DNA from: Cohnella caldifontis
Lineage (GTDB): Bacteria; Bacillota; Bacilli; Paenibacillales; Paenibacillaceae
Direction of reading: 5' to 3'
Assembly: GCF_029360585.1 (NCBI RefSeq)
Contig: NZ_JAQZSJ010000002.1
Location: forward strand, 434,001 to 498,000
Length of the DNA stretch: 64,000 nt
The notes below the pieces were generated by a model. The model did no database searches and was not told where the DNA came from. It saw only the letters and a program-made list of their open reading frames with translations. The translations under genes and the position numbers were made by a program. Of this stretch, positions 33,985 through 43,169 are shown in pieces. Every line of letters begins with the position of its first letter. Positions within the stretch are counted from its first letter, which is position 1.

Positions 33985-35295
33985 TCAAGCTTTGGTCGGC
34001 ATTCTCTCTTCCAACAATTTGGCGATCCCGGTGTACGTCGTCACCACGGGCCCGTTCAAGAACAACACGTCCGTGAACCCCCGCTTTTGGATTTCCGCCG
34101 GCAGGCTGCCCTTGAAATACCGGGGATCCAGCACTTCGATTTCCTGAAAATGGGGCAGCAGGAACGGCACGACCGCGTTGGCGTACGAGTCCTTGATCAC
34201 CAGGAGCTTTTGGCCGTTTTTGACGTCCGTCGCGATCCGGCTGAGCGCGAAATCGCCGCCGAGGAACACGGCGTAACCGCCCCGCCCGTCCGCGGGGATT
34301 TTGCCTTCGACCAGCGTCCGCTTCACGCCGTGCACGCCGTCCCGGTACACCGTGTACGTATGCTTCACGAACGGGGGGAACGTCGCGACGGTGTCGGGAT
34401 GCTTCTTCACTTCCGCGTTCAGCGTCGCGGCGTACGCCGTCCCGAGGAATCCGGGCAAATCTTTCTCTTGATACTTGTCCAGGGGTACGGGATCGAAGCC
34501 CATCGTCTTGGCGAGCGCCTGATAACCATAGTAAGCGCCGAGCGCGGTCCAGTGATGGTCCGAGCGGAAATAGACGTACTCCCCTTTGTGCGCTTCCACG
34601 CTCTCGTAGGCCGGCACGCCTTTGACGCCGGAGTCGAGCAGCTCGTAGACATGGCCGAACGCTTCCTTCTGCGAGCCCGACAGCTTCCGGAGCTTCTCCG
34701 ATTCCACGAATTCCACTTGGGACGGAACCAACATCGAGTAGACGCGGATTTTCGGATCGATCAGGCTGCGAAGGTGATTGATCGCTTTGGCGTATGCTTC
34801 CGCGCTGGCGGGAGAATACTGGTAAAGCAGCATGGCTTTGTCTTTGACGACCAAATACGTGGAGGATTCGGCCGAGACGACTTCCCCTTCGCCGTCGTCG
34901 GACGCCGTTCCGCCGGCGGCCGCGACCGCTTCCGGGTCGGTTCCCCCGGATCCGCCTCCGTCGTCCAAAGCTTCGCCCATGTTGTTCCCGCCCTTGTTCA
35001 CCACGAGGCTGATCCCGTCGCTGCCTTTATTTCCTTTCAGTTCCTTGGCGGCCGACCCGAGCTCTACGAATCCGTTCCGGAACACGAAATGATCGGAGAA
35101 ATAATCGTCATATTCCTTGAATAAAGTGCCGTGAACGAGCTTGTCGACCGAAAAGGCCGGCCAGGCTTGCAGTTCCCGCTTCTCGAGCTCGGACACTTTG
35201 GCGTTGCCGTCCGGCTTGACCAGGTTCAATACGGCGAGCGCCGCGACAGGAAGCAAAAACAAAGCGACGTTCCAGCGATATCCGTTCTGCGTCAT
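33985..35295 (-). CDS. DHHW-family extracellular protein (AlgX/AlgJ-like, SGNH fold)
   Basis: A 436-residue protein with one N-terminal membrane anchor (about residues 10-26), a Gly/Asp-rich low-complexity insert around 105-135, and a DHHW domain. The eponymous motif is in YFRSDHHWTALGAYYGY, and LVIKDSYANAVVPFL supplies the SGNH-like block. AlgX/AlgJ-type proteins carry acyl groups onto extracellular polysaccharide. It starts 18 bases after the MBOAT stop, the usual two-component arrangement. Confidence 0.85.
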   Translation of the reverse strand: MTQNGYRWNVALFLLPVAALAVLNLVKPDGNAKVSELEKRELQAWPAFSVDKLVHGTLFKEYDDYFSDHFVFRNGFVELGSAAKELKGNKGSDGISLVVNKGGNNMGEALDDGGGSGGTDPEAVAAAGGTASDDGEGEVVSAESSTYLVVKDKAMLLYQYSPASAEAYAKAINHLRSLIDPKIRVYSMLVPSQVEFVESEKLRKLSGSQKEAFGHVYELLDSGVKGVPAYESVEAHKGEYVYFRSDHHWTALGAYYGYQALAKTMGFDPVPLDKYQEKDLPGFLGTAYAATLNAEVKKHPDTVATFPPFVKHTYTVYRDGVHGVKRTLVEGKIPADGRGGYAVFLGGDFALSRIATDVKNGQKLLVIKDSYANAVVPFLLPHFQEIEVLDPRYFKGSLPAEIQKRGFTDVLFLNGPVVTTYTGIAKLLEERMPTKA

Positions 35296-35313
35296 GTTTC
35301 CCGCTCCTTTGCT

Positions 35314-36711
35314 TTAAAACCGGAAATAGAGAAAAGGATTGTACGTGCTTCCGACGAGCAGGACGGTCGACAGGATCAGAACCGCCAAATTGTAGACCGG
35401 CCCCGCGTAAGCGACGAAAGCGCCGCCTCCCTTGGCCGCTAGCTTGTCGAACAGCCATTTCATGAGCGGGGTGCAGGCGATCGCGGCGACGAAGAACAAA
35501 TACATGTTCTCGCGGAAGAAGAAATAGGACTCCATCGTGACGAACGGACGGTACTCCGCCCCGAACATGATTTTCAGCGTCTCCCACGCCTGGCCGAGAT
35601 CGGTGAAATAAAACCAGACCCACCCGACCAACATCAGCCCCAGCAAATACAAATGGGAAAAGAACGCCGGCAGCCTGTCCAGCCATTTCTGCAGGAATAA
35701 CCTCTCCAGCATGATCAGCAGCCCGAAATACAATCCCCAGATGATGAAATTCCAGCTGGCGCCGTGCCACAGACCCGTCAGAAACCATACGACGAACAGG
35801 TTGCGCACGTACATTTTCCGGTTGCCGCCGAGCGGAATATAGACGTAATCCCGGAAAAATCCGCCGAGCGAGATGTTCCAGCGCCGCCAGAATTCCCCCG
35901 CCGATTTGGAGATGTACGGGTAGTTGAAGTTTTCCTTCAGCGTGAACCCGAACATTTTGCCGAGGCCGACCGCCATATCGGAATAACCCGAGAAATCGAA
36001 GTAGATTTGCAGCGCGTACAGGCAGACGCCGAACCAGACGCCCAGCAAAGAATCCGAGGCGTCCGGACCGAGCAGGTTCGGCACCACTTCGCCGACGGAA
36101 TTGGCCAGGATGACCTTCTTGCCGAGACCGATGACGAACCGGTTGATGCCTTGGCTGAAGTTCGCCATCGTGATCTTCCGTTCGTCCATCTGGGCTTCGA
36201 TGTCGGTGAAGCGGATGATGGGACCCGCGATGAGATGCGGGAAGAAAGACACGTACAGGAACATTTTCATCGGCGAACGAGGAGCGCGGATGACGCCTTT
36301 ATAGACGTCCGTCATATAGCAGATGATTTCGAAGGTGAAGAAGGAAATGCCGATCGGCAGCGCGATGTTCGGATGTCCCGCGCCGAGCCCGAACCACGCG
36401 TTCAGGTTGTCCACGACGAACCCCGTATATTTGAAGAAGCACAGCATCGCGATGATCAGGCAGATGGACAGGACGTAGACGAGTTTGCCTTGCGGCGTGC
36501 CCCGGTGACGGTCTACGTAGATCGACGCCAAATAACCGAGCAGCGAAGCGCCGATCAGCAGGAACACCCACACGGGTTCGCCCCACGCGTAGAAAGCGAA
36601 CGAAAACAAAATCAAAATCCAGTTCCGGAACCCGGTTTTCGGGACGACGAAATAAATCAGCAGCAGCAAGGGAAAGAAGAAATAGAGGAATAGTATGCTG
36701 GAAAAAACCAA
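35314..36711 (-). CDS. MBOAT-family O-acyltransferase (AlgI/PatA-like)
   Basis: A 465-residue polytopic acyltransferase that moves acetyl groups across the membrane to a secreted glycan. Conserved stretches are LPIGISFFTFEIICYMTDVYKG, DFSGYSDMAVGLGKMFGF, EFWRRWNISLGGFFRDYVYI and LTGLWHGASWNFIIWG, the last with the catalytic His. The start TTG 36711 lies about eight bases after GGGAGGG. It is paired with the DHHW gene and follows a GH26 gene, which implies modification of a surface polysaccharide. The polymer genes are not in the window. Confidence 0.9.
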   Translation of the reverse strand: MVFSSILFLYFFFPLLLLIYFVVPKTGFRNWILILFSFAFYAWGEPVWVFLLIGASLLGYLASIYVDRHRGTPQGKLVYVLSICLIIAMLCFFKYTGFVVDNLNAWFGLGAGHPNIALPIGISFFTFEIICYMTDVYKGVIRAPRSPMKMFLYVSFFPHLIAGPIIRFTDIEAQMDERKITMANFSQGINRFVIGLGKKVILANSVGEVVPNLLGPDASDSLLGVWFGVCLYALQIYFDFSGYSDMAVGLGKMFGFTLKENFNYPYISKSAGEFWRRWNISLGGFFRDYVYIPLGGNRKMYVRNLFVVWFLTGLWHGASWNFIIWGLYFGLLIMLERLFLQKWLDRLPAFFSHLYLLGLMLVGWVWFYFTDLGQAWETLKIMFGAEYRPFVTMESYFFFRENMYLFFVAAIACTPLMKWLFDKLAAKGGGAFVAYAGPVYNLAVLILSTVLLVGSTYNPFLYFRF

Positions 36712-36838
36712 AAAACGCGCCCTCCCATAATGAATCCCACACGATTTTCTGATGAATTTCTGATGATTTTCTCATGTATTTTATCATAAAAAGTCGATTC
36801 CCGGGACATTTGCGGCCATTTGGCTAATGATCACCAGT

Positions 36839-38395
36839 TTAGCGCAAAGCATAGTTCCGGACGGCCCGAACCTTGCCCTCCCGGTCCAGCACCTTGACGG
36901 TCAGTTTTCCGCCGGACGACAGGACGCCTTTGCCGATCTCCATGTCGAACGGCGGCGTTTCCGACCGTCCGATCAGGCGGGTCCCGTCATACAGCTCGAC
37001 GGCAAGCGGCCGTTCGCCGAGCGGGAGCTTGACGTAGGTGAACAGCCGGATCGGCCCTGCGCCCGTCCGGGTCTCGGCCAGGGGGCGGTACGTAACCGGC
37101 CGGGCAGGAGCCGCTCCTTCCTTCACCCTGTCCAGAAAATAAGGATCGGAGAGATGGCGGAGGTAGGCCTGGAGCATGGCCGGCCGGTCATGGAGATCGT
37201 AATTGTTATTCCGGTTGTCATAGTCGGTCGTCCGCTTGTCCAAATCGAAATAAGTGATCGCTTTCAGCATGGGAAACATCCTCGGCATATAAGCGTACAT
37301 GTTGGCCAACTGGCCGACGCCCCAATCCGTGAAATCCTGCCCCAGCTGGTAGCTGTGGAACGAGACGGCGCCCTCCGACACCATCATCGGCTTGCGGGCG
37401 TACTTTTCGTATAGGGGGCGCAGGTAATCGATCGGATTGCCTCCCAATTTCAATTCGCCGTGCGAAAACGGAATCGTGTACAGGGACACTCCCACCCAAT
37501 GCACGTAAGCGTCTCCCGGGTAATACGGATCGATATTGTCGCGCGGCAGGAAATTCGGAGACCAGACCATGGCGACGTTCGGCGCTTCCTTCTCCATGAT
37601 GTCATGGATCAGACGGAATTTCTCCACGTAAAGTTGCGGGTCGCCGTGCCAGGCTACCCAAGGCCCGTTCATTTCGCAGGCGAACCTCAGGAAGACGGGA
37701 ATGCCGGAAGCCGCGGCCTCCCGGGCGAATTGCCGCACGTACTTGCCGTCGCTCACCTCGCCCAGTCCCCCGTGCGGTTCCCAGCCGATCTGCAAGGCGC
37801 CGCCCAGCTTCTTCACCTCTTCGGCGTATCGGACCGGAAACGCGGTGCCTTCCGGGTAATATCGATAGAAATGCGTGTACGTCAAATACAAGGCGTGCTT
37901 GCGCCCGAACGCTTTTTCGGCGCCGGACGGACTTCCCGAAAAGCCTTTGCCGGCCGGGAATAAGCCGGCGTACGCGCCGGCCAGCGGCTCGTGCTTCTCC
38001 AGCTTGCGACCGGCGATCGACGGGACGGGAACCTCCGCGTACGTCTCCAGAACGGTCCGGAGGTGGTCAGCCCGGATGCTGTTCGCGATGCCCCAGGAAG
38101 GCTGCCCGAATTTCGCCCAATACCGGGCCGTCTCATCGTAGTATCGGGACGCGAGATCGTATTGCCTTCGCTCCTCGTACGCCAGCGCCAGCTTTTTGGC
38201 CTGAACGGCGGCGAGATTCCAGGAATGGCCGCGGACCGCGTCGTCGAGCCGGCGTTTCAGCGTATCGACGGACGCCGTCACGGACTTTGGCTCCGCATGG
38301 ACGGCGCGGGTTTCCCCGCAAGCTCCGGCCGCGATCCCCCAGACAAGGCAAATGGCGGCGCACCGCAGCCATTTGGTTTTGGAAGACCTTCTCAT
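36839..38395 (-). CDS. Secreted GH26-family glycoside hydrolase
   Basis: A 518-residue protein with an N-terminal signal sequence ending near AAGAC (possible lipobox). A helical region follows (residues 40-110), then a GH26 TIM barrel, and a C-terminal beta domain. The acid/base Glu is in FACEMNGPWVAWHGDP and the nucleophile Glu in MVSEGAVSFH, both GH26-like. The family contains beta-mannanases and beta-1,3-xylanases; the substrate is not fixed by sequence. ATG 38395 is preceded by AAGGGGGAACAAGG. The acyltransferase pair lies downstream, suggesting matrix polysaccharide turnover. Confidence 0.8.
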   Translation of the reverse strand: MRRSSKTKWLRCAAICLVWGIAAGACGETRAVHAEPKSVTASVDTLKRRLDDAVRGHSWNLAAVQAKKLALAYEERRQYDLASRYYDETARYWAKFGQPSWGIANSIRADHLRTVLETYAEVPVPSIAGRKLEKHEPLAGAYAGLFPAGKGFSGSPSGAEKAFGRKHALYLTYTHFYRYYPEGTAFPVRYAEEVKKLGGALQIGWEPHGGLGEVSDGKYVRQFAREAAASGIPVFLRFACEMNGPWVAWHGDPQLYVEKFRLIHDIMEKEAPNVAMVWSPNFLPRDNIDPYYPGDAYVHWVGVSLYTIPFSHGELKLGGNPIDYLRPLYEKYARKPMMVSEGAVSFHSYQLGQDFTDWGVGQLANMYAYMPRMFPMLKAITYFDLDKRTTDYDNRNNNYDLHDRPAMLQAYLRHLSDPYFLDRVKEGAAPARPVTYRPLAETRTGAGPIRLFTYVKLPLGERPLAVELYDGTRLIGRSETPPFDMEIGKGVLSSGGKLTVKVLDREGKVRAVRNYALR

Positions 38396-38531
38396 CTTAC
38401 CTTGTTCCCCCTTGGCGCGAAAGTTAATATTTGTCATATATTAGCGCTTCTCGCGGCAGCCGCGTCAGAGACAGACTCGTTTATCGTTTCCCATATTCCG
38501 GGAAACCATCCAATCGCTACGCCGATCGCCG

Positions 38532-38631
38532 CAGATCAACATGCCGATCCCTCCGATCTGCATGCCGATCCCCCCGATCTGCATGCTGTTCCCCCCGATC
38601 TGCATGCCGAGCACCCGATCAGCAATGCCGT
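38532..38631. repeat. 21-bp tandem repeat, about four to five copies
   Basis: CCGATCTGCATGCCGATCCCC recurs with changes at 38553, 38574 and 38595, with partial copies on each side. It lies in the 508-base gap between the GH26 and CNNM genes, just before quadripartite element copy 2. No convincing gene spans it. Confidence 0.7.
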
Positions 38632-38645
38632 TTGGCTCATGTTGA

Positions 38646-38832
38646 ATCTAACGGACTCCACGGCCGTTATTTGACAAATAATCGGTCTTTCTCAAATGTA
38701 ACGGACACCGCTGCCCTTATCCGCGTCAAATCGGTGCTGCAAGCGGTCTTCTCTCATCAATAAGCGCATTCGTGTCCGTTAGCATACGAATCTGCGAGAA
38801 ATGGTGCCATTAACGGCCGCTGTGTCCGTAAG
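38646..38832. repeat. Quadripartite palindromic element, copy 2
   Basis: Half-units start at TAACGG 38648 and 38699; the inverted half-units end at 38781 (CCGTTA) and 38831 (CCGTA, one base lost). Unit spacing is 50-51 bases, inner span 83, outer span 184, almost the same as at 17801-17988 and 51091-51277. Confidence 0.85.
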
Positions 38833-38842
38833 ACTGAACAAC

Positions 38843-38880
38843 AAAAAGACCGGCAAGGCGTTTCGCCTTACCGGTCTTCC
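38843..38880 (-). terminator. Terminator of the CNNM/CorC gene
   Basis: AAGACCGGTAAGGCG pairs with CGCCTTGCCGGTCTT on the minus strand, followed by TTTTG. Confidence 0.92.
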
Positions 38881-38903
38881 AAGATGATGGTTACATTTCG
38901 CTT

Positions 38904-40247
38904 TCAGCCCGTTTCCGCCTGCGGTTCCTCCCACTCGGCATCGTCCAGCCGAATCACCGTTACGCGGGAGACCCGCAAATGGTCGGTCTCTTCGATCACG
39001 AACCGAACGGTGCCGTCTTCCGATTCCACCGCCTGGTTCTTCTTGGGCGGTATCTCGACTTGGGAATAGATCCAACCGCCGATCGTATCGTAATCGTCCG
39101 TCGGGATGTCGAGGCCGAACAGGTTGTTCACTTCCTCGATCAGCACCAGTCCGCTGACCGAGTACGTGTTTTCGTCCTTCTTCTCGATCTCGGGACGTTC
39201 CTCGTCGAATTCGTCCTGGATCTCCCCGACGATTTCTTCCATGATATCTTCAAGCGTCACCAAGCCGGCCGTACCGCCGTATTCGTCGATCAGCATGGCG
39301 ATCTGGGTTTTCTTCTTCTGCATGAGCTTAAGCAAGGCGCTGATCGGCATGCTCTCCGGCACGGAGGTGATCGGGCGCATCAGATCGCGGATATCGGGAT
39401 TCGCGTGGTCGGGGACCCGCAGCAAGTCTTTGATGTGGACGAAACCGATGATGCTGTCTTTGTCCGTCTCGCAGACCGGGTATCTCGTGTGCATCTCGCG
39501 CAGCGCGATTTCCTTGTTCTCCGCGAAGCTCATGTTTCCGTATAAGCAGATCATCTCGGTACGGGGGATCATGATCTCCCGCGCGTTCGTGTCCGCGAAA
39601 TCGAATATATTGTCGACCAGCGTAAGCTCGGTATTGTCGATTAAGCCGCTCTTATGGCTCTCTTTCATCAAGATCCGGATCTCTTCCTCGGTATGGGCCG
39701 AATTCGAGTCTTCGTTGATGTCGATGCCGAATGGCTTCAGGATCAAATTCGCCGTGCCGTTCAAAAGCCAGATGAAGGGACTCATCAGCCTGCGGAATAA
39801 GACCAGCGGCCAAGCGACGAGCAAGGTGACCATCTCCGCTTTGCGGATCGCCACCGATTTCGGGGCCAGCTCCCCCAGCACGATGTGAATCAGGGTGATG
39901 AACGAAAACCCGATAATGAAAGATAACGGATGAATGAGCGACGGACTGATCGACAAGTCCCGGAACCAAGGCTCCAGCATGTGCGCGATCGCCGGTTCCC
40001 CGATCCAGCCGAGCCCCAGCGAAGATAAGGTGATGCCGAGCTGGCAGGCGGACAGGTAGGCGTCCAAATGATTCGTCAGCCGCGAGGCGAAGGAAGCGCG
40101 CTTGTTGCCTTCCTGCACCAGCGTATCGATCCGGGAACTGCGCACCTTGACCATGGCGAATTCCGCCGCGACGAACACGCCGTTCAGAAACACCAGCAAA
40201 ACGATAATGACCAAGTTCACGCCTAGCGGAAAAGGGTCACTGTCCAA
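38904..40247 (-). CDS. CNNM/CorC-family protein (hemolysin C-like, DUF21-CBS-CorC)
   Basis: A 447-residue protein: an N-terminal DUF21 membrane domain with four helices (FLNGVFVAAEFAMVKVRSSRI), a pair of CBS domains (REIMIPRTEMICL, IAMLIDEYGGTAGLVTLEDI), and a CorC_HlyC domain (LFGLDIPTDDYDTIGGWI). Members such as YhdP and MpfA export magnesium or sodium; older hemolysin labels are misleading. The start is taken as TTG 40247 after AGGGA. A perfect ribosome-site-like AAGGAGGTG at 40282-40290 has no suitable start after it. The gap 40248-40524 holds hairpins but no gene. Confidence 0.88.
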   Translation of the reverse strand: MDSDPFPLGVNLVIIVLLVFLNGVFVAAEFAMVKVRSSRIDTLVQEGNKRASFASRLTNHLDAYLSACQLGITLSSLGLGWIGEPAIAHMLEPWFRDLSISPSLIHPLSFIIGFSFITLIHIVLGELAPKSVAIRKAEMVTLLVAWPLVLFRRLMSPFIWLLNGTANLILKPFGIDINEDSNSAHTEEEIRILMKESHKSGLIDNTELTLVDNIFDFADTNAREIMIPRTEMICLYGNMSFAENKEIALREMHTRYPVCETDKDSIIGFVHIKDLLRVPDHANPDIRDLMRPITSVPESMPISALLKLMQKKKTQIAMLIDEYGGTAGLVTLEDIMEEIVGEIQDEFDEERPEIEKKDENTYSVSGLVLIEEVNNLFGLDIPTDDYDTIGGWIYSQVEIPPKKNQAVESEDGTVRFVIEETDHLRVSRVTVIRLDDAEWEEPQAETG

Positions 40248-40441
40248 ATAATCCCTATCACCGGAAGTCCCGGGATAGGTACACCTCCTTTGTAACAAAC
40301 AAGATAATAATGGAAAAAAGCCGAAAAGCTTTATTTTAGCTTAGACGTTTTGCCGTTATCCGTCAAACGGCGGTCGGGTGCGCAAAAGGCCGTAGTACCC
40401 ATCTGTATTCGCGCCAGCCTGCTCCCTATGCCGGATTTTCG

Positions 40442-40483
40442 GGGAGAACGGTCGAAATTCAGGGCTGAGGGCCGTTCTCCCGA
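40442..40483. other. Long inverted repeat downstream of rarA
   Basis: GGGAGAACGG and CCGTTCTCCC flank a 22-base centre about 45 bases past the rarA stop. It may terminate rarA transcription, though no T run follows. Otherwise the gap has only a short hairpin at 40318-40340 beside AT-rich DNA. Confidence 0.45.
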
Positions 40484-40524
40484 TCTTGCGGCAAATCATG
40501 GAAATCGGGCCCTCTGCCGTCCTA

Positions 40525-41847
40525 TCAGGCGTTCGGATGGCCTTTTCCTCTGCGATTGGCTTGGTTCAGGCGGATTTTATTTTCGGTCCCCTGCTCCGTG
40601 GCCTCGTAAAAGACCCGGTCCCGGAGCTTGTCCGGCAAATATTGCTGCTCGACGTAATGCCCCGGGTAATCGTGGGGATAGCGGTACCCGACATGGCCGA
40701 GCTTCTGCGCCCCGCCGTAGTGGGCATCGCGCAGGTGGAGCGGCACCTCGGCCGATTTCGCGTCATCGAACGCTTCCATGACCCGGCCGATCGCCGTCGC
40801 CACCGCGTTCGATTTGGGGCTCTCCACCGCGAACAGGATGGCTTGCGCCGCGATGTACTTCGCCTCCGGCCAGCCGATCCGGTGGTAAGCCTCGATCGCG
40901 CTCACCGCCTGCACCATGGCTTGGGGGTTGGCCAGTCCGATATCCTCGCTGCAAGCGACCGCCAGCCTCCGCAGGAACACCATCGGATCCATTCCCAGCT
41001 TCTCTACCGCGTACAAGAACCAAAACAGCGCCGCGTCGCTCGAGCCCCGTACGCTTTTGTGGAACGCGGACAGTACGTCGTATTGGGTCGATTCGTCCGC
41101 CAGCACCGTCGGCTGCCGGATCGACTCCTCCGCGACTTCGATCGTGATCCGGACGGTGCCGTCCGGCTCCGAGGGCGTGGTGACGGCCGCCAGCTCGAGC
41201 GCGGTCAACGCTCGCCGGATGTCCCCGTTCGCCATCGAGGCGATATGGTCCAGCGCCTCTTCGTCCACGGACAGCTTCATGAAGCCCAGTCCTTTGACCG
41301 GATCCGCCAGCGCCCTCCGCATGGCCGCCAGCGAATGTTCCTTCGTCAGCGGCTGCAGACGGAACAGCGTCGATCGGGATAGCAGGGCTCCGTTGACCGA
41401 ATGGAACGGATTCTCCGTCGTCGCTCCGATGAACACGATGATGCCCTTCTCCACCGCCGGCAGCAGCGCGTCCTGCCGAGCGCTGTTGAAGCGGTGCACC
41501 TCGTCCAGAAACAGAATCGTTTTGCGGCCGTACATGTTCTTATTCCGCTCGGCCTGCTCGATCACTTCCCGCACGTCCTTGACCGATGCATCCACCGCGT
41601 TCAAGCGGACGAAATCGCCTTCGGTGCGTTTCGAGATGATGTGGGCGAGCGTCGTCTTGCCGCATCCGGGCGGGCCGAACAGCAGGATCGATGCGACGGC
41701 GTCTCCTTCGATCGCCCTGCGCAGCAGCTTGCCCGGACCGACGATATGCTCCTGCCCGATATATTCTTCCAGCGTCTCCGGCCTCATCCGGTCCGCCAAT
41801 AGACGGTTCCTCGGTTCCGATTCCGTGCGGTAGCTGAACAAATCCAC
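40525..41847 (-). CDS. rarA: Replication-associated recombination protein RarA (MgsA/YrvN)
   Basis: A clamp-loader-like AAA+ ATPase that acts at stalled replication forks. It is 440 residues. Walker A is FGPPGCGKTT, Walker B is LFLDEVHRF, and the sensor-1 region ATTENP is present, followed by the C-terminal tetramerisation domain (PLHLRDAHYGGAQKLGHVGYRYPHDY, a RarA signature). In Bacillus this gene follows aspS-tcdA. Here the spore-coat cluster has been placed between them. Confidence 0.95.
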   Translation of the reverse strand: MDLFSYRTESEPRNRLLADRMRPETLEEYIGQEHIVGPGKLLRRAIEGDAVASILLFGPPGCGKTTLAHIISKRTEGDFVRLNAVDASVKDVREVIEQAERNKNMYGRKTILFLDEVHRFNSARQDALLPAVEKGIIVFIGATTENPFHSVNGALLSRSTLFRLQPLTKEHSLAAMRRALADPVKGLGFMKLSVDEEALDHIASMANGDIRRALTALELAAVTTPSEPDGTVRITIEVAEESIRQPTVLADESTQYDVLSAFHKSVRGSSDAALFWFLYAVEKLGMDPMVFLRRLAVACSEDIGLANPQAMVQAVSAIEAYHRIGWPEAKYIAAQAILFAVESPKSNAVATAIGRVMEAFDDAKSAEVPLHLRDAHYGGAQKLGHVGYRYPHDYPGHYVEQQYLPDKLRDRVFYEATEQGTENKIRLNQANRRGKGHPNA

Positions 41848-41936
41848 GAATCTCCCGCCTTTCAGTCTCTCTCTATCATAGCAGAAACCGTCCGGCCCCG
41901 AAAGAACGAAGCGAACGAATGTTCCGTTCCGCGCCT

Positions 41937-42995
41937 CTAGGCAAGTTCATCCAACGCTCTCGCGACCATTGCCCTTCTTACCCGAATGTACCGGCGGATG
42001 AGCTCCGTCTCTCCCCGGAAATCGTCGTAAGACCAACGTCTTAGAGAATCGTCCCGCACGTGCGGACGGATCGCCGCCATCATTCTCCGGGCGATCGGCA
42101 GCAGCTTGCTTTCGGTGAACGGCCCTTTTAACGCCTGGCTCAAGATGCTGCCATACTTCGCGCGGTAGGGCCGATGCTCGAGCAGCTTCTGCGTCAAATA
42201 GTTATAGCCCGTGATCGGGACTAACGTGTCTTCTTGGATCTGCCCGTAGCAGTTTCTTCCCCATGTTCCTTCATAGTCCCACGGGATCATGCGGTACTTG
42301 CCGGTGCGCCGGTGCCGATAAATCGAGTAATTTTGCTCGAAGCCGTCGTAATTGCCGGTCAGGACGGCGCCGGCCAGCCAGCGCAAGTAATTGTCCACGT
42401 CCAGATGCTCCTGGAAATAAGCCGCCGCTTCCTTGCCCGACAAGTGTTGGAAACCGCGGATGAAGGACGCGAGACGGCCCCGTTCTTTTTCCCCGCCGAA
42501 GCGGTACTCGTAACCGGCAAGCAGAGACGACTTGGGTTCGCCGGATTCCGAGCGGAACAAGCTGAAATTCGCCATGTTGTTGATCGCGTAAAACAGCGAG
42601 ATCGCCCCGATCCCCCTCCTGCGGAAAAAACGCCTGCCCACGCTTTCGATTTCCAAATAGACGCCGAGAGGCGTGGAATTGCGGTACAGGAGGACGTGCC
42701 TGCTTCGCGGGGCGGGAACGCCGATCATCGGAAAAAAAACGAACGAGAGCGCGTTGCGGATCAGCGACGGATCGTCGTACTCCGCGTTGTAATGGAAAGT
42801 CTCTTCTCCGCGCATGACGTCGTAGGAACGTTTCGGATACTCCCTCGTATGCCCGCCTCGGTACCGGATCCGGATCGGTTCCGTTTGTCCGTTCGTTTTC
42901 ATGGCTGCCGAGACATATTGATCGGTCCACAGGTTCCGTTCCATTTCCGAAGCTGCCGACCCGCTCAAGATCAACGTTTTCACCGGTAATGACAT
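41937..42995 (-). CDS. cotH: CotH-family spore coat protein kinase
   Basis: Atypical protein kinase of the spore coat. Bacillus CotH phosphorylates serines of CotB and CotG. The 352-residue protein has the ATP-site-like segment IRIRYRGGHTREYPKRSYDV, the conserved DVDNYLRWLAGAVLTGNYDGF and the active-site segment MIPWDYEGTWGRN. ATG 42995 lies after AGGGAGGAAGG; the frame is open 36 bases further upstream. A CotG-like repeat gene stands upstream on the same strand and CotB-like genes beyond it, which matches the known kinase-substrate partnership. Confidence 0.9.
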   Translation of the reverse strand: MSLPVKTLILSGSAASEMERNLWTDQYVSAAMKTNGQTEPIRIRYRGGHTREYPKRSYDVMRGEETFHYNAEYDDPSLIRNALSFVFFPMIGVPAPRSRHVLLYRNSTPLGVYLEIESVGRRFFRRRGIGAISLFYAINNMANFSLFRSESGEPKSSLLAGYEYRFGGEKERGRLASFIRGFQHLSGKEAAAYFQEHLDVDNYLRWLAGAVLTGNYDGFEQNYSIYRHRRTGKYRMIPWDYEGTWGRNCYGQIQEDTLVPITGYNYLTQKLLEHRPYRAKYGSILSQALKGPFTESKLLPIARRMMAAIRPHVRDDSLRRWSYDDFRGETELIRRYIRVRRAMVARALDELA

Positions 42996-43118
42996 GCCGA
43001 AAACGCCTTCCTCCCTGGACCGCAAAGTCAATTCATGTGCTTCAGCGTATGTCCAACGGTCAACAGCGGAAACGGCGGCCGTCTAGATCCTCGTTGCCTT
43101 ACAAGGCATCCGGACATG

Positions 43119-43163
43119 AAAAAGACCGCCGACGCAGGCGGCCAGGCCTGGTGACGGTCTTAT
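43119..43163 (-). terminator. Terminator of the CotG-like gene
   Basis: AAGACCG and CGGTCTT close a long GC-rich stem on the minus strand, followed by TTTTCATG, just after the stop at 43170. Confidence 0.8.
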
Positions 43164-43169
43164 GAATGC

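Noticed and set aside
38431..38763. Short genes across the 21-bp repeats and quadripartite element copy 2
   Set aside because: Translations only follow the repeats, and the other element copies give unrelated frames.
40282..40290. Strong ribosome site AAGGAGGTG as the CNNM gene start signal
   Set aside because: No start codon lies 5-12 bases downstream in the gene frame. TTG 40247 with AGGGA fits better, so the role of the site is unexplained.
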